Positions 31,077-46,000 of a stretch of DNA of 64,000 nucleotides are shown here, piece by piece. The notes beneath the pieces are model-generated. The model was not told the origin of the DNA and did not search any database. It saw only the letters and a program-made list of their open reading frames with translations. This DNA comes from Trissonchulus latispiculum (Eukaryota; Nematoda; Enoplea; Enoplida; Ironidae). The position numbers were made by a program, and so were the translations under genes. Numbering within the stretch: the stretch's first letter is position 1; every line of letters starts with the position of its first letter. Where the stretch lies: assembly GCA_030248195.1 (NCBI GenBank), contig JASAND010028320.1, forward strand, positions 1-64,000, in the 5' to 3' direction.

Positions 31077-34000
31077 TTAGGATTTGGGTGGGGTAGTGTC
31101 ACGTGCCAGAGGCGGGGGCGCCGGGCTTGAGCTATTGCTGGGAGGATCCGCCGGTCGGACGAAGCTCACTGTGCCCTCTTCTTGAACAGAGGCGGCAGCA
31201 GCAGGTGCGGGTGGGATTCGCTGCGGCGGCTGCGGCTGAGTGCCACCGCCAGCCACCACCGAAGCGAAGGTCGGCTGAGCCGGACTGGCACTGCGACCGC
31301 CAGTCATCGACTGAGTGGAAGCGCCGACAGGGACCGCGGGCTGCGGAGAACTGGCAGCGGGTGGTAATGGGACAGGTCCAGTGGCGGTATGGGCGGAGAG
31401 GGGCCGATCACCGGAGGACCGGGTACGACTCAGGGCCAGTTGAGCATGAGACGAAGCCGAGGAGGAGGATGTAGAAGAGGAAGTAGAGGAGGGAACATAA
31501 ACCGATCCAGTCGTCCCTCCGCCGCTGCCAGAGAAACCGCTTGGCCCAGCAATACTACCCGTTCCGCTGGTAGCATGAATCTGAAAATATACACAACGCA
31601 AGCCTGTAACAATAGATACTACACTACTACTGTAGGGTTGTTCATCGGCTTTGTCCACACCGGCTAGCTGGCTTATTTTTAGGCCAACAATTTATGGGGG
31701 GGGGGGGCTCGAAGTTGCCCCGCCCCATGGCTCACCAAAAATGGGGGGCATATTTTTGAAAAAAAAATTGCTAATTTTTTTCGTTTTTTGTGGAAAAAAT
31801 GCCAAAAATCGCTAAAAATGACTAATTTTAGGTGTTTTTACGCTAAATTTCGTTAAAAATCCGGCGAAGCCGGAAAATTTTTCGAAAATTTAGGGTAAAA
31901 TGGTAAAAATTGGCAATTTTTTGGGTTACAGGGGGGTTATGGGGGGGAGGTCGAAATTTATGGGGGGCTTTTCATGGGGGGGACCTCGAATGGGGGGTGA
32001 GGTCACCGAATGGGGGGCAGCCTCCCCCCCCCCACCACCCCCCCCACACCAAGTAAAAATAAGCCAGGCTAGCCCCGGCCAGAACGCTGAACAGATCCGG
32101 AGAGGACCGGTGAACAACACAAACCGGCCAATACAAAACTAAACTGGATTTCTTGCACTGGAAGGGAACGCCTCCATCTAGCAATTTAGTGGAAGGTTAT
32201 GCAATCATAACGAGCACGCATAGCATAGTTTCCACTCTGATTCTATAGAGACTGTCCAAGTAGCATGCTCGTAGCCAGTGTTTTTGCTCAAAACACTGTG
32301 CAATGACACACTTTTTTCTGAAGTAAGCAAAAAATTCTGGGCTTGTGCGCATGCGTGCAAACCAAAGAGAGCGCTTTTCTAGCGGAACAAAGAGTAAACT
32401 ACTGAAACTAGTTGTTCTAAGTGCTCAAAAATTGCTTCTGGCTCTCAATTTCACAAAAATCTCCAATTTTTCCTGCGGGCTTAAAAATTAACTAAAGATA
32501 ACTTAACTTAACTTTAACATTGCTACGTATGTAAAAGTTTTCATCATTTCGCAAAATATGCAGAAAACAAATTTACTTCAATATTCATAAAACTATGGAA
32601 GGTTATGATAGTGAAATGTTTGCTATTTTTAAAAATATGTTGCTTCTGAGGGCTCAGCCCCCAGACCCTCGTCCGTTCCGAAGTTAGTTGAGTTTGCTAA
32701 TCCACATTAAGTTCTGGCATCTTATAACCTGCAGCTCTGAAAGTTGTAAAAAAAGTCATGCAATTATTAATAAATGCAAAACAGCAATTTAATGCTACAG
32801 CATTTTTCTGCAATGCGGAATTTTTAGTAAATTGCGCAAAAAATTCTGGGGCAGTGCGCAAAAGAGGGCAAGTGTCCGATCAAAAACCACTGCTCGTATA
32901 TCTCGTATATACATGTTGTATGCATATATTTATCATGCAGCTATTAAATTCCTCATAATACTTGCTTACCTATAGAGTCAAGTCAGGATTAAATAATTGT
33001 AGGATCAAAGTCGTCGTTCACATGTCCCGCCTTCGGAAACGGCTATTTTTTCCTTCCGTAAATTAACTATATTCTTGCTACTACAACTACATATAACTAG
33101 TTAAAAGATAGATGGCTCACCAGTGAGATGTTAGGAGTCACATGAGGTGGTGCTGGAGGAGGGGGAGAGGTTGTGGCCAGCAAGGTCTGCAAGTGAGCCG
33201 AGTGGGGCAGCAGGTTCCCACAAGTGGTGCATCGCGTGGACAAAGGACTGGGGGAGGATGTGGGCAGAATCGGGGGCATCACAGGCGCTCCCGGAACAAC
33301 CACGTTCACGTTAAGACCTAAAATAGACAGTACCTAGGAGTTTAGTATACAGCACTGAAGGCTTTGTTCCCCTTAAGGTGCTGGTATCCTTTTGTGCAGT
33401 GCTTTTGTGGTGATTTTTCGAAACGCTATAACTTTCGCAATTTTGGGAGTTGGAAAGAGCTTTATACATCGTTTTAAAGCTTATAGTATGTACATTAACA
33501 TGAACTTACGAAACTAGCAAAATTAGCACAAAACTAGCTGAAATTTTCTGACATACTGACATCTGGTAGACTGAATATAGACCAAAAATTTTTGAACATC
33601 GATTTCTCAAAACTGTAGAATCGGCCAAAATTTTTTCTTGTGCCATGATATGAAGGACATGTGGGCCGAGGGACATTTTCTTGGATTTGGCTCAACAAGT
33701 CTCAGTACTCCAGAAAATCCGGAAAATGCGCGATGACACGAAATTTCGCAACTTTCTGTTCAGTTTTCTCACACCTGGAGATGTTTTAGCTCAAACCAAG
33801 AAAAATGTCCCTCCGCAATAGGGCGAATTTTCATTCAGCCCAAAATCACGCGAATCCATTGGACAGTTTTTGAGAAATCAATGTTCAAAACAAAATAATC
33901 GCAATTTTGCCAAAATGGTTTTTCGGCGAATTCCCTAGCTTAAAGCAACGAACTCTAGCGAATAGGTATTGATAAAATGCGCAATTGGATGGTGTATCGA

Positions 34001-37000
34001 TTGAGTATAAATAAGCCGAAATTGTCTGTAAGATTTGGCAGTAATTTTGAAAAAACTGATTTCGTCAAAAATGGTCATTTTTTGACCCCAAAAATCGTTT
34101 TTGGCTTATACTGCCTTAACCACTAGAGGTAGCTCAAAAGTTGTAAAAGCAAAAATGTTCATTTTGGTGCCTTCTTTCCAGCCATAACAACCAATCCGGT
34201 GTAGCGACTATGTACTGAGAGAATAAAAGCAAAAACCAAAACTTTCTTATCTTTAAACCTAAAAATCCGGGACTGGTCCCAGAATGTTAAAGAGCACGAA
34301 AATAGGGTATTTGGAAAGTTTCATCCACTTTGATAAAGAATTGAAGCTTGTAGGGTCGAATTTACACAAAGCGATACCAGCACCTTAAATACAGTAAATT
34401 ATAACGCGTCAGTATAATAATGGTGCACACGGGAACATATCTAAGTCACGCTTCCCATTATTTTACTAATCCAAAAAATGTGTGAAAGTCCATCCTGAAA
34501 TCTGAATAATCTAAAAATGGTATATTTCTACTATTACCTACCTCCCATGGCGGGAGAAACTGGACGACCCTGACCAGCGACCACTTGACTATAAGCAACA
34601 GGACTGGATATGGTCCGGGTACGAATGCTGCTCATGGCAGCCTGGGCCGTCAGCTCGTTGAAATGCCTGAAACACAACACACGATTAAGGTGGTGGTATC
34701 CTTTTCTGTAGTGCTTTTGTGGTGATTCTTTGAAACGCTATAACTTTCGCAATTTTGGGAGTTGGAAAGAGCTTTATACATCATTTTAAAGCTTATAATT
34801 TGTACATTCCCACGAGCTTACGAAACTAGCAAAATTAGCTCAAAACTAGCAAAACGTTTCTGGCATACTGACATCTGATAGACTAAAAACTTTTTGAACA
34901 TCGATTTCTCAAAAACTGTAGAATCGGCCAAAATTTTTTCTTGTGCCATGATATGGAGGACATAATTGGCCGAGGGACATTTCTTGGATTTGGCACGAAA
35001 AAGCCTCAATACTCCAGAAAATCCGGCTAATGTGCGGTGACACAAAATTTCGGAACTTTGTATTCAGTTTTCTCACAACTGGAGATATTTTAGCTTAAAC
35101 CAAGAAAAGTGTGCCTCCGCAATAGGGCGAATTTTCATAAAACCAAAAATCAGGCAAATCCATTGGGTAGTTTTTGAGAAATCGATGTTCAAAACAAAAT
35201 AATCGCAGTTTTGCCAAAATGGTTTTTCGGCCAAATCTCTAGCTTAAAGCAACGACTCCCAGCTAATAGGCATTGATAAAATGGGCAATTAGACCGCGTA
35301 TCAATTTAGTATAAATAAACGAAAATTGTCCGTATAATAAATGGCACTAATTTTGAAAAAACTCATTTCCATGAAAATGGCCGTTTTTGACCCAAAAATA
35401 AATTTCTGACTTCTACTGACTTAACCACTAGGGATAGCTCGACGGTTTTTCCAAGCAAAAATGTTCGTTTTTGCACCCCATTTCCATTCATAACAACCAA
35501 TCTGGTGTATCTACTATCTACTGAGAGTATAATGCCAAAAACCGAAAATTTGATATCTTTTCACCTAAAAATGTGGGACTGGTCCCAGAATGTTAAAGGG
35601 CACCAAAATAGTATATTTGGAAAGTTTCCAGGTTTTCAAGAGTTGAAGCTTATAGGTCCAAATTTACACAAAAAGAAACCACCACCTTAACGGGGGACTA
35701 AAATGGGGGTGTCCCGAATTTGTCCGATTGGCCTTCTTTTTTGGTGAAGTTAAAGAGCATGGGTGTGGTCAAAAAATACTTGGTCGTTGGTTCTTAGCTG
35801 TCTTCCAGCCATGTGCAGCCGTCGGTTTATGTGCCCGAGCCCATCTTTTTCAGAACTACCAACATAATTAATTAAAAATCTCTGCTGAATACAAGAAATT
35901 AATTAAAAATCTCTGCTGAATGCAAGACCCTAACTTCAAGCTTGTCATTGGCAAATATGATTTGGCACATGTGCCCCTATCTGCGGAAAAATACTAGACG
36001 TCTGTATCTTATCTGCATCTAAGGGAATTACTGTTCAAAGTTGAAGTTTCGGCAAAATTTTGAAAGTTTTTGCTAACGAAAGGAACATTTTATTACTGGT
36101 GCGAGCTATAAAGCTGTAATTTGGTATATACAGAGGTGCTATAGGAGTACTCATTTATGCCAAATGGCAAGAAATTTTTCCGCGTGAAAAAATTTTTAGG
36201 TCAACTTTAATTTTCAAAAATCGCCAAAATCGCCATTTTCAGTCTGTCGTATCCTGTGTAAAGGCTATCTGCAGCCATAGAAGTCGCAAACCTTCACTAA
36301 TCGAGCTGAAATCGTTTGTGGGTGTGTTTTCAACCACGCTGAGTTCAAATATCTCAAAAAATTTTAATTTCAAAAAATGTGATTTTTTCGATTTCTGGGG
36401 TACTATTGCCCAAAAAAGGCTATTTTGTCAATTTTTAAAGATTAAAGTTGACATTAAAATTTTTTTCAGCCGGCAAAATTTCTTGCCATTTGGCACAAAT
36501 GAGTACTCCTATAGGGCCTCTTTGCCAAATTACAGCCTTATAGCTCGCACCAGTAATGAAATATTCCTTCGTAGCCAAAAATTTTCAAAATTTTGCCGAA
36601 ACTTCAAATTTGAACAGTAATTCCCTTAGATGCAGATAAGATACAGACGTCTAGTATTTTTCCGCAGATAGGGGCACATGTGCCAAATCATATTTGCCAA
36701 TGACAAGCTTGGAGCAAGGGTCTTGCATCCAGCAGATTTTTAATTAATTAGGGTGGTAGTTGTGAAAAAGGGGGGGTCGGGCACATATTATATGCACATG
36801 GCTGGAAGGCAGCTAAGAACCAACGACCCAGTATTTTTGACCACATCCATGCTCTATAACTTCGCCAAAAAGTGGGCCAATCGGACAAAGTCGGGGCAAA
36901 AGTTTAATCCCCCCCCTCTTAAATCAGCTAGTGTATTCTCAATAAGAATAATAATTAAATATTTTATCCAACTACACAGATGAAGTGTCCACTAGAAATG

Positions 37001-40000
37001 AATGCTAGTGGATACGAGGGAGCCCAACAACTAAGAATTATTTCATAAATGCACCCTATTTCAGGAGAGCCTCCAATATATTTTGGCCTAAAAACAAGCC
37101 AAAAGTATTATCTATAAAATATCAAATGTCTACATGAGTATGCTTCTACTCGGCAAAAATATTCTTAGCAAATTAGTTAGCAGTATCTAAAAACAGTTTA
37201 GTTCATATAGTTTTTAAGAAGCTTTAAATCATACCTTTCATCCTCCATTTCCAGACTTGATTCTGATTCAGAGAGATGACGACAGAGCTGTTCTCTGCGT
37301 TCCATTTCCATTTGAAGTTTTCTCTGAAGCCGCAAGTTTTCTTCGCGAATCTGCTGCTCTTCCTTTGAATAGTGAGCCATCTTTTCTGCATCTAAAGCAA
37401 TAGAAATAAAACTAAAGAAAGAAAAGACAGGATCAACAATAATAAAGCAACACCAAGTATGGCGGCGAAAAAATTAGGTGAATCAAGCGCTGAATGTGCT
37501 CGTAATCACCAAAAACCTTTGCCCGTAGAGCTATCGACTTCTATTCTGACTTCGAGTCCGGTCGACCGCCACAACCGTGTCACAGTCACTCTGTCCAAAT
37601 AGAAAAGGACATAGAAAGTAAACACTGTTTTGCAATTTTGAAGAATCCAGCCATGTTTATTTTGAACCCCAGGCAAGCGCGATTCTGTTAGGCACTGTCC
37701 TTGATACCACAGAAAATGTTTATTATGATAACCTCTGAAAAGCAAAGAAAACTATCAAGATGAAACTGAAACTTACGTTCTTGTTCTGTCTGTTCCAGCT
37801 GCTGCTTTAAATTGGAGACTTCATTTCGTAGATATTGAATGTGACGAGCCAAATTGCGCGTGGTCTCTCTGGGATCAGAACTGGTCACATCCATTGGAGA
37901 CGGAGGAGCTGAAAGCGGCTGATCCAACTTCTCTTGTAAGCAACTAAAACGCAGAAAAAAATTGAGATTTGCCTTAAACAGTCTCGGGAGTTCATACACG
38001 TTCATACATTACCACATCATTCTTGTTTCTAGTTTCTAGATTCGTGCGACTCGTTAGCTCAGAAAACGTATATAAATGAGGGCGCCCCAAAAATCTATAC
38101 AACAATGACGTAACACGTCTTAGACAAGATAAGTCCAGACGTCGGACAATCCAACTTGAAAAGACTGGGAAAATGGGGACGAAGACGCGGTAGCACATAG
38201 TACATGGACTCCAAATTTTCAGTTAATTCCGGAACGATTATGAAGCCTCCTGCATTTATTCCGCTCCCCTGCCCTCTCTTCTCAGCAGAAATCTGATTTG
38301 ATTTAAGGAACTGAAATTTACTGAAAACTGAAAATTTACTGTCGAAAATTAGTACAGAAATTATATATAAGCAGGCGCGTAGCCAGGGGGGGGGAATGGG
38401 GGGAATTGTGTTGCCCCCCAGGAATTTTTTCCTGCCATGTGTACAACGCCCATTTTTCAAAAAATTTTTGCGCCTTCGGCGCGAAATCAGTGTATTATAC
38501 CATTATAATACGTGTTTCGCACTTAAAAATGAGTACCAATTACCCTATTTGGTGTACTTTGACCACCTTCTGCATCATTTGGATGCAGGAACACGCCCTG
38601 GGCCTTAAATATTATTGCTATTTCAACGAATGCTCTGTAAAAATTCCACGAAGGTCACGAAATAGAAAAATTTCTCAGCTTCTGGGGGGCTCCCTGGCTT
38701 AGGCTTATCCCTTGGCAATTTTTTATGGGGGGGGGCTTCATGGGGGCCCCCCCATCGATGGTGGGGGGCTCACCCAAAATGGGGGGGGGCATATTTTAGA
38801 AATTTTTTCGAATTTTTGTGGGTTTTTTGCGTACTAACTGCTAAAAATCGCTAAAAAATGACTAATTTTAGGTGTTTTTAAGCTAAAATAGCGAAAATTT
38901 AGTCAAAAATCCGGCGAAGCCGGAAAATTTTTTGAAAATTTAGGGTAAAAATGGTAAAATTTGGCAATTTTTGGGGTTATGGGGGGGGGAGGTCGGGATT
39001 TATGGGGGGGCTTTTCATGGGGAGGGTTCCTCGAATGGGGGGGGGGGGGGTCGCCGAATGGGGGGCGCCCCCCCACCCCCCCACTAGGGATAAGCCAGGC
39101 TCCGCCCCCCAGACCCCCCGAAACTATTGTGCATTCCCCCCCCCCGAAATTTTTTTCTGGCTACGCTAGTGTATATAAGTACAGAAATTTTATTCCTAAA
39201 CTGCCCATTGCCAAAGGATAATTAAATTTGCGTTGTTGAAAACAAAAGCTTCGTCACTTAGCACATTATTCTAAACACTACAATCCTTCTTGTTGCTGTG
39301 ATTTCCGGACCATTGCCATTGCCATTGCCAAAGGATAATTAAATTTGCGTTGTTGAAAACAAAAAAAGCTTCGTCACTTAGCATATTATTCTAAACACTA
39401 CAATCCTTCTTGTTGCTGTGATTTCCGGGCCATTGCCATTGCCATTGCCAAAGGATAATTAAATTTGCGTTGTTGAAAACAAAAGCTTCGTCACTTAGCA
39501 TATTATTCTAAACACTACAATCCTTCTTGTTGCTGTGATTTCCGGGCCATTGCCATTGCCATTGCCAAAGGATATATAATTAAATTTGCGTTGTTGAAAA
39601 CAAAAGCTTCGTCACTTAGCACATTATTCTAAACACTACAATCCTTCTTGTTGCTGTGATTCCCCGTCAGCCAAAAAAGCTATATGAGGCACATCAACCA
39701 TCTCAAGTCCAGCACTCGTCTTCGTAGTTCGCTAGCATCAGCACATCATTCAGAGAAGCCGGAATAGGCAAGAATGAGGAGAGGCAAGGAACCACTCGGT
39801 AGCATAATTTAAGCAACTGGATGGCATCAGTGTAATTCGACATGGCCACGCCATGTCCCCGGGAACAAAGCCCATTTGCGCCGTCAGACAGATGCCAGGG
39901 GACACCTGTAGGGATCTCCATTTGATGGGGTCCGTGTCCATCGGATTTCCCACGGGTGTGGCATCTAAGTCCCCCACAAACCTTCTTCATCAATATTATC

Positions 40001-43000
40001 GGAGGTCGGAACAGGCAAAGGACGGACTACAATCCTTCGGCGCAACTAGTTGCTAAACAATCATTTAGAAATCGCGTTTGCCATATCAACAAATACATTA
40101 TACCGAAAAAAGTATTTTATAAAGATTTACCGTTTCTCTGCTTCCAACTTATCCATACGTTTCCACAGTCGATTAACCAAGGATTCTTGTTCCTGTTCCA
40201 GGGTGCTTTCCAGATCAACCTTCTCCCGGCGCAACTGCTCCAAATGTTGCTGTTTGGCATTGGTTTCAGTTTCCAATTTTTTGATCCGACGCAGAAGCTT
40301 ATTCACCAGTGATTCCTGCTCCTGTTGCAGGGTGGCGGCCAGCTCAGCCTTTTCTTGACGTAACTAAAGCAACAAAAGAAATATATACAATAAGAAATAG
40401 AAATTGAAACAAACTAGAAACCAAAAGCCATATTCGAATCGACTCGCAAGGTGCCAATCTGACTATCTTACAAGTCGCAAGTGAGCTTTACTGATGTTCG
40501 TATGTACGTTATTTTTGAAAAACATTGAAAACGTAGCCTTTCCAAATTATCCAGCTTAATTTTCAGCAATTTTTCAAATTCTCTGAAATAAAAATAATCA
40601 GCCGATAGTTAGTCCAGTTATGTCGTACCTGATACAGTTTTCTTGATAGATCGTTGGTTAAGCACTCCTCCTCTTGTTCATAATTCAATGCCAATAATTC
40701 CTTTTCTTTTTTCAATTCTTGTATCTTCTTCAACAAGGTATTAGAAATGAATTCTTCTTCTTGCTCGGCCTTGGCTTGCTGGAATAGGAAGAAATCAACA
40801 ACTGAATCGAAAATGCGGAAAGTATATATATATATATATATATACATAAAATTACATAGCATGGCGTACGTACGTAATTAACAGTGAATAAGTAGTAAGG
40901 TAATCGGTAAGGAAGCGGGGGTTTGAACTAAGCTTGGCTAGTCATTGGTCATTTCTCATGGGAAATGTTCACCCGCAGTTTTCACATTTCTCTGATTATC
41001 TGATTGATTCTAATCAGTTGAGCTGCAAAGTGTATTCAACAGTTTAGATTCTTGCAGCAACAGAAACTTTTAATCTAAGCAATGAAAATTAAGCCAATGC
41101 CAACCATAAAACAAGAAAGTTTCTCGATTCTGCAAAACCTTTAATGTGAAAGGTAAAGGTCACCCATCGAGAATATCTCCATCCCTCCTTCAGAAAGAGA
41201 CAAGGGGTACCGGTGCTTAAATCCGCATATACAGCCGTCGTACAGCCACCTGAAATCGTCGTCATCTGAAATGATGACTGCGTCCGTGGAAGGGGGGCGG
41301 CCCTTCAACACGTTACCTCCTATACTTGGACTGTTGTTACCTTCCCACCAACAGTAATACCCATTTACCGACTAATTAAGGATCAGGGTATTTTTACAGG
41401 AGGGGAGGGGGGCGCCCCCCCAAATTGAATCCCCCTTCCTGGGATTTGTGCTTCCTCCCAGAATTTTTTTGGGCGCCCAAATTTTTACCAAAAACGTGCA
41501 AATTTTCAATTATGTTTATTCAGGCTTCGCCAGAGATTTTACCTAAAAATGTCTATCTATTTTAAGCCTAAATTTAAACATTTTTCAGAATTTTTGGCAT
41601 TTTCACAAGCAAAATGTGCCAAAATATATATAACTGTTTGGCTCATTTTTGCAAAATAATCCCCCCGCAAATTTCTCCTCTCCCCTGGGCTCGGGACCCC
41701 TCCTTTCAGAACGTTTCTCAATTTTTAGCTAATTTCTGCACTTATAAGCTTATTTTGAGTTAAAACGGCGATTTTTTTGTGTCTTTACCCCCAAAATGCT
41801 AATTTTTTTTCCTAAAAATTTATGTATCTTTGGCTTGCCCCATCCACTTCCCCCTCCCTGGGGGGGGGGGTGGGCAGGCCTCCCCCTTTTAAAACCCTAA
41901 AAGTGCCAGGCGGTGGTTCGAACCTCGGACTATCGGGCCCGAAGTCTTAACCATTCGGCCGTCAGGGCACAGCACAACTTCAGATTAATTAAAGCTTTAG
42001 TTTCGGTTTAAAATTTTCCATAGAGGGACATCCCCGATTAATCTACCTGCTACTTTAAAACTTTAAAAATGAAAGGAATTCTATTGCCTCTCCATAGCTC
42101 CACCACGTTTGAGGTTTCTCCTCACACTAATTTTCCTTCCCATTCTTTTTGCTCCATCCACTAAAATGTGCCAAGAATTTGCAACTTTTAAAACTCAAAT
42201 TACAAAAACCTGGGGCGTCACCAACACTGCGTGAGATATGTGAGAAATTGTTGCTCCACTCTTTACTTTGTTTGACCCAAAACTCTCACCCCCGGGACTG
42301 TACGTATAAACAAGAACAAAAAGTGCTCCTTCGTCGCATGTAAAATGCAAATGAGTCTTCGTAGGCAGGTTGTACATAAGCAAAAACTAGCCTGTAAAAT
42401 ACATATGAGTTCCGTAGGGAGGTTGTAAATTAAGGAAAACAAGTTGCAACCGCTTAACATATGAGCCTGTCCTACAACGAGGCTCATATTGGCGTTTGTC
42501 ATAATACGAATAGTTTGCAGATATATATTTTACTTTTATATAAATACATACTGCATAAAGCTTTTCATTACAAATTATCCTTCATATATATAATGTTGAT
42601 CAGTCATTATAGTGTGCATATGCTTAATACGGTACTCCATGAGGCGCTCTGACTCACAGCCAAGTGGGAACGCATTCTGCGTGTGTATAATGTGAAAGTG
42701 TTTCGAGAATGCATTAGAGGTGTGCCATAGTGTTTCAGGAAACATCAGGTTGCATGTACAGTTCAGCTTGAGCAGTCGTAGTTCACTTCAGTCCATTTCT
42801 TCTGGGCCATGACGTCTATTCATTTTTCCGTAATGTGGATGAAGCTGAGGTTCTTTAATGAGGCTTTAATGTGGAATGCACTGTGACGCCAATATGAGCC
42901 TCGTTGTAGGACAGGCTCATATGTTAAGCGGTTGCAACTTGTTTTCCTTAATTTACAACCTCCCTACGGAACTCATATGTATTTTACAGGCTAGTTTTTG

Positions 43001-46000
43001 CTTATGTACAACCTGCCTACGAAGACTCATATGCATTTTACATGCGACGAAGGAGCACTTTTTGTTCTTGTTTTCTATTATTTTATATATGTATGCTCAT
43101 GAAGGTATGTATAGATATCTTTCAACAGTAGCAAACAAGCCAACCACAGCACTCCACAACCACTTTGAGCAGGCAGTTCTATGACAAATGTTGCTCAGCT
43201 CGCTCAGGGCTTTCATTTGGTACCAAATTTGACCACTTTTGAAAAATTTCATTTTTGACCGAAAATCGCCTAAGTCCCCACCCCACCCAACCACAGCACT
43301 CTACAGCCACTTTGAGCATGCAGTTCTATGACAAAAGTTGCTCAGCTCGCTTAGGGCTTTCATTTGGTACCAAATTTGACCACTTTTGAAAAATTTCATT
43401 TTTGACCGAAAATCGCCTAAGTCCCCACCCCACCCCACCACAGCACTCTACAGCCACTTTGAGCATGCAGTTCTATGACAAACGTTGCTCAGCTCGCTTA
43501 GGGCTTTCATTTGGTACCAAATTTGACCACTTTTGAAAAATTTCATTTTTGACCGAAAATCGCCTAAGTCCCCACCCCACCCCACCACAGCACTCTACAG
43601 CCACTTTGAGCATGCAGTTCTATGACAAAAGTTGCTCAGCTCGCTTAGCGCTTTCATTTGATACCAAATTTGACCACTTTTGAAAATTTTCATTTTTGAC
43701 CTCATGACCTCCTACCGACCTGACCCTCCAGATGGCAAAGTGGAACCAGCATAGCAAGATGGGTGCGTCAGACGGCAAAACGGATGCCAGGAATGAGCTG
43801 GGCGCACCAGAAAACCCCTACAGACATTGTTTTGTCAGGCTAGGTACAGTCCTATATGGTGTTCCCGGAAGTCGGTACCGACCGGACCCTCCAGACGGCA
43901 AAGTGGAACCAGCACAGCAAGATGGGTGGGTCAGACGGCAAAACGGACACCGGGAATGAGCTGGGCGCACCAGAAAACCCCTATAGACAAAGTTTGGAGA
44001 GGCAAAGTAAAGCCTACTATGGACCTCCGGGAAGCGGTTACCGACATGACCCCTCAGACGGTCAAGTGGAACCAGCCCAGCAACTTGGTAAGTGACCCCC
44101 CCCCCCTGGAGAGAGAACTCCAACCTATAGAAGGTTATAGGGTGCCGGTGCTTATCTCCGGATTCTCAGCCCGAAGCCAGGAGTGACAACTCGAATGTTG
44201 ACTACATCTGTGGAAAGGGGGCCAGCCCTTCATCAGGCTTACGCCAGAACACAGACTCCTGTTACCTTCCCACCGAAGTGGTACCCATTTACCGACCAGT
44301 TAAGGATAGACAGCTGGGTTGGCTGGAGCCCACGGCGAACCGATATGTGCTTAGTCCCTTGCTCAAGGGGATTTGCGAAAGCCTTGTGGCAGCGGGGATT
44401 CGAACCTCGGACCGTCGGATCTTTAGTCGAACGCCTTAACCACTCGGCCATCGCGGCATCCCAGCAACTTGGGTTACTCGGGCAGCAAAACTGATAGCGG
44501 GAATCGATTCTCCGTCCCAAAAAACCTTTGTATGCAAAATTTGAGCCACCCATGTAGCAAAATAAGCGAAAAAATTAAGTTCAAAGTTCGACCCAAAATT
44601 CACCAACTTTGGCCGGCCAGTACCGAAAAATTACGCACGAAGACGGAAAATCATATAGCATTTGAACGACCCCGGTATGTGTACTGTTTAACCATATAGT
44701 CAGTATTGCCCCATATATAGCCCAATCTAACTTATTAAGGCGCCTTTGAAGCATACTTTTTGGCCATTTTAGCGTTTTGGCCGACTTTGGCCCCCAGCCA
44801 AAATTTTTTCCGGCCCTGGGAGGCATAAAAACTAGCTTATTTTCTTATTTTTGATTTGTACTACAAGAATATATATGGGTTTCATAGGCAAAAATTTTTC
44901 TATCTGTAGTTATTCAAGCTACAAAACCCCCTTATGAGACATCAAAAGCGAGAAACCGGAAAAAAACATCACCCTCGTAAGCGAATTTTGGCATAACTTT
45001 TTAACGGAAAGTGGTACGGGGATGAAACTTCAGGAACATACTAAACTCGACACGTACAATTTTTTGCGCACATAATCTGCGCAGGATCTGCGCAGCTTCT
45101 GCGCAGCCTTGTTTTACACGGTCATTCGACCATTTTCACTCATATTATAGGGGTCGCTACCGCGACCCCTATGATACGCTGCAGGGACCTATCCAGAGGT
45201 AAGGACCAAGCAGGGTATTTTGTTACAGGCCCACCCGAAATTGACCTCCCTCGAAAATGCTTCCCCCCCCCCCGAAATTGACCTCCCTCGAACATGCTTC
45301 CCACCCGAAATCGCCCCCTCCCAGGAATTTTGGGCTTCCGCCTTAGCGAGGTCTACATTTTTGCCAATTTTTGCGAAAAATAGGCAAAATTTCAAAACCT
45401 TTACGGCTTTGCCGGAGCTTTTTTCGTAAAAATGGCTATATTTAGCCTAAATAGAAGCATTTTGAGAACTTTTTGCGTTTCTACGTGCAAAATACTCCAA
45501 AAATACCAACAATTTTTGGCTCATTCTAGCAAAAAATTACCGGCCTCCCCTGGAAAAATCCCTAAAAAATACCCTGGCAAGTGGCATACCATCACCCGCG
45601 TTTTGTTTGCCAAAAAGAAACCAATAGCTAATTCTGGGTTTTCTTTACAGGAGGTGGGGGAGCTCCCCACTTTTTGGGTTCGCTCACGTTTTTGGGCTTC
45701 CCCCACCTCACCATAAAAGGTGCCCAGAAAATGCCAAATAATATATACGTAAGGATTTTTGGTCAGATTTCAAACAGTTTTCGGTTTAGTCGGAAGATTT
45801 TGGCCTAAAATCGTAGTTTTATCACCTTCGGCTCCGTCCCCTTTTCAAAATTCTGCATTAGCTACTCCCTGAGTACTGATTACGCAAGCTGCTTTAGGAC
45901 AATCAACCAATGACACTCAACAACACTTACTATTAAAACACTGGCCTGTCGCAGTGACTTATTCTCCTTCTGCAAAGTTTCCACGCGTAACCGAAATGTT

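Noticed and set aside
31103..31667. Plus-strand frames of 123 and 92 codons
   Set aside because: They lie antisense to the last CCDC6 exon, whose Pro/Ser/Gly-rich GC-rich codons leave the opposite strand open.
39211..39662. CRISPR array
   Set aside because: The units are contiguous 116-120-bp tandem copies without unique spacers, in the intron of an animal gene.
44395..44460. A functional tRNA gene
   Set aside because: The A and B boxes are good but the anticodon stem has mismatches, the acceptor ends do not pair, and the 13-bp target duplication shows it is a SINE head.
44239..44553. A 104-codon minus-strand frame with MAEWLRR and RGSNPRC words
   Set aside because: This is the well-known false translation of a tRNA-derived SINE head, not a protein.
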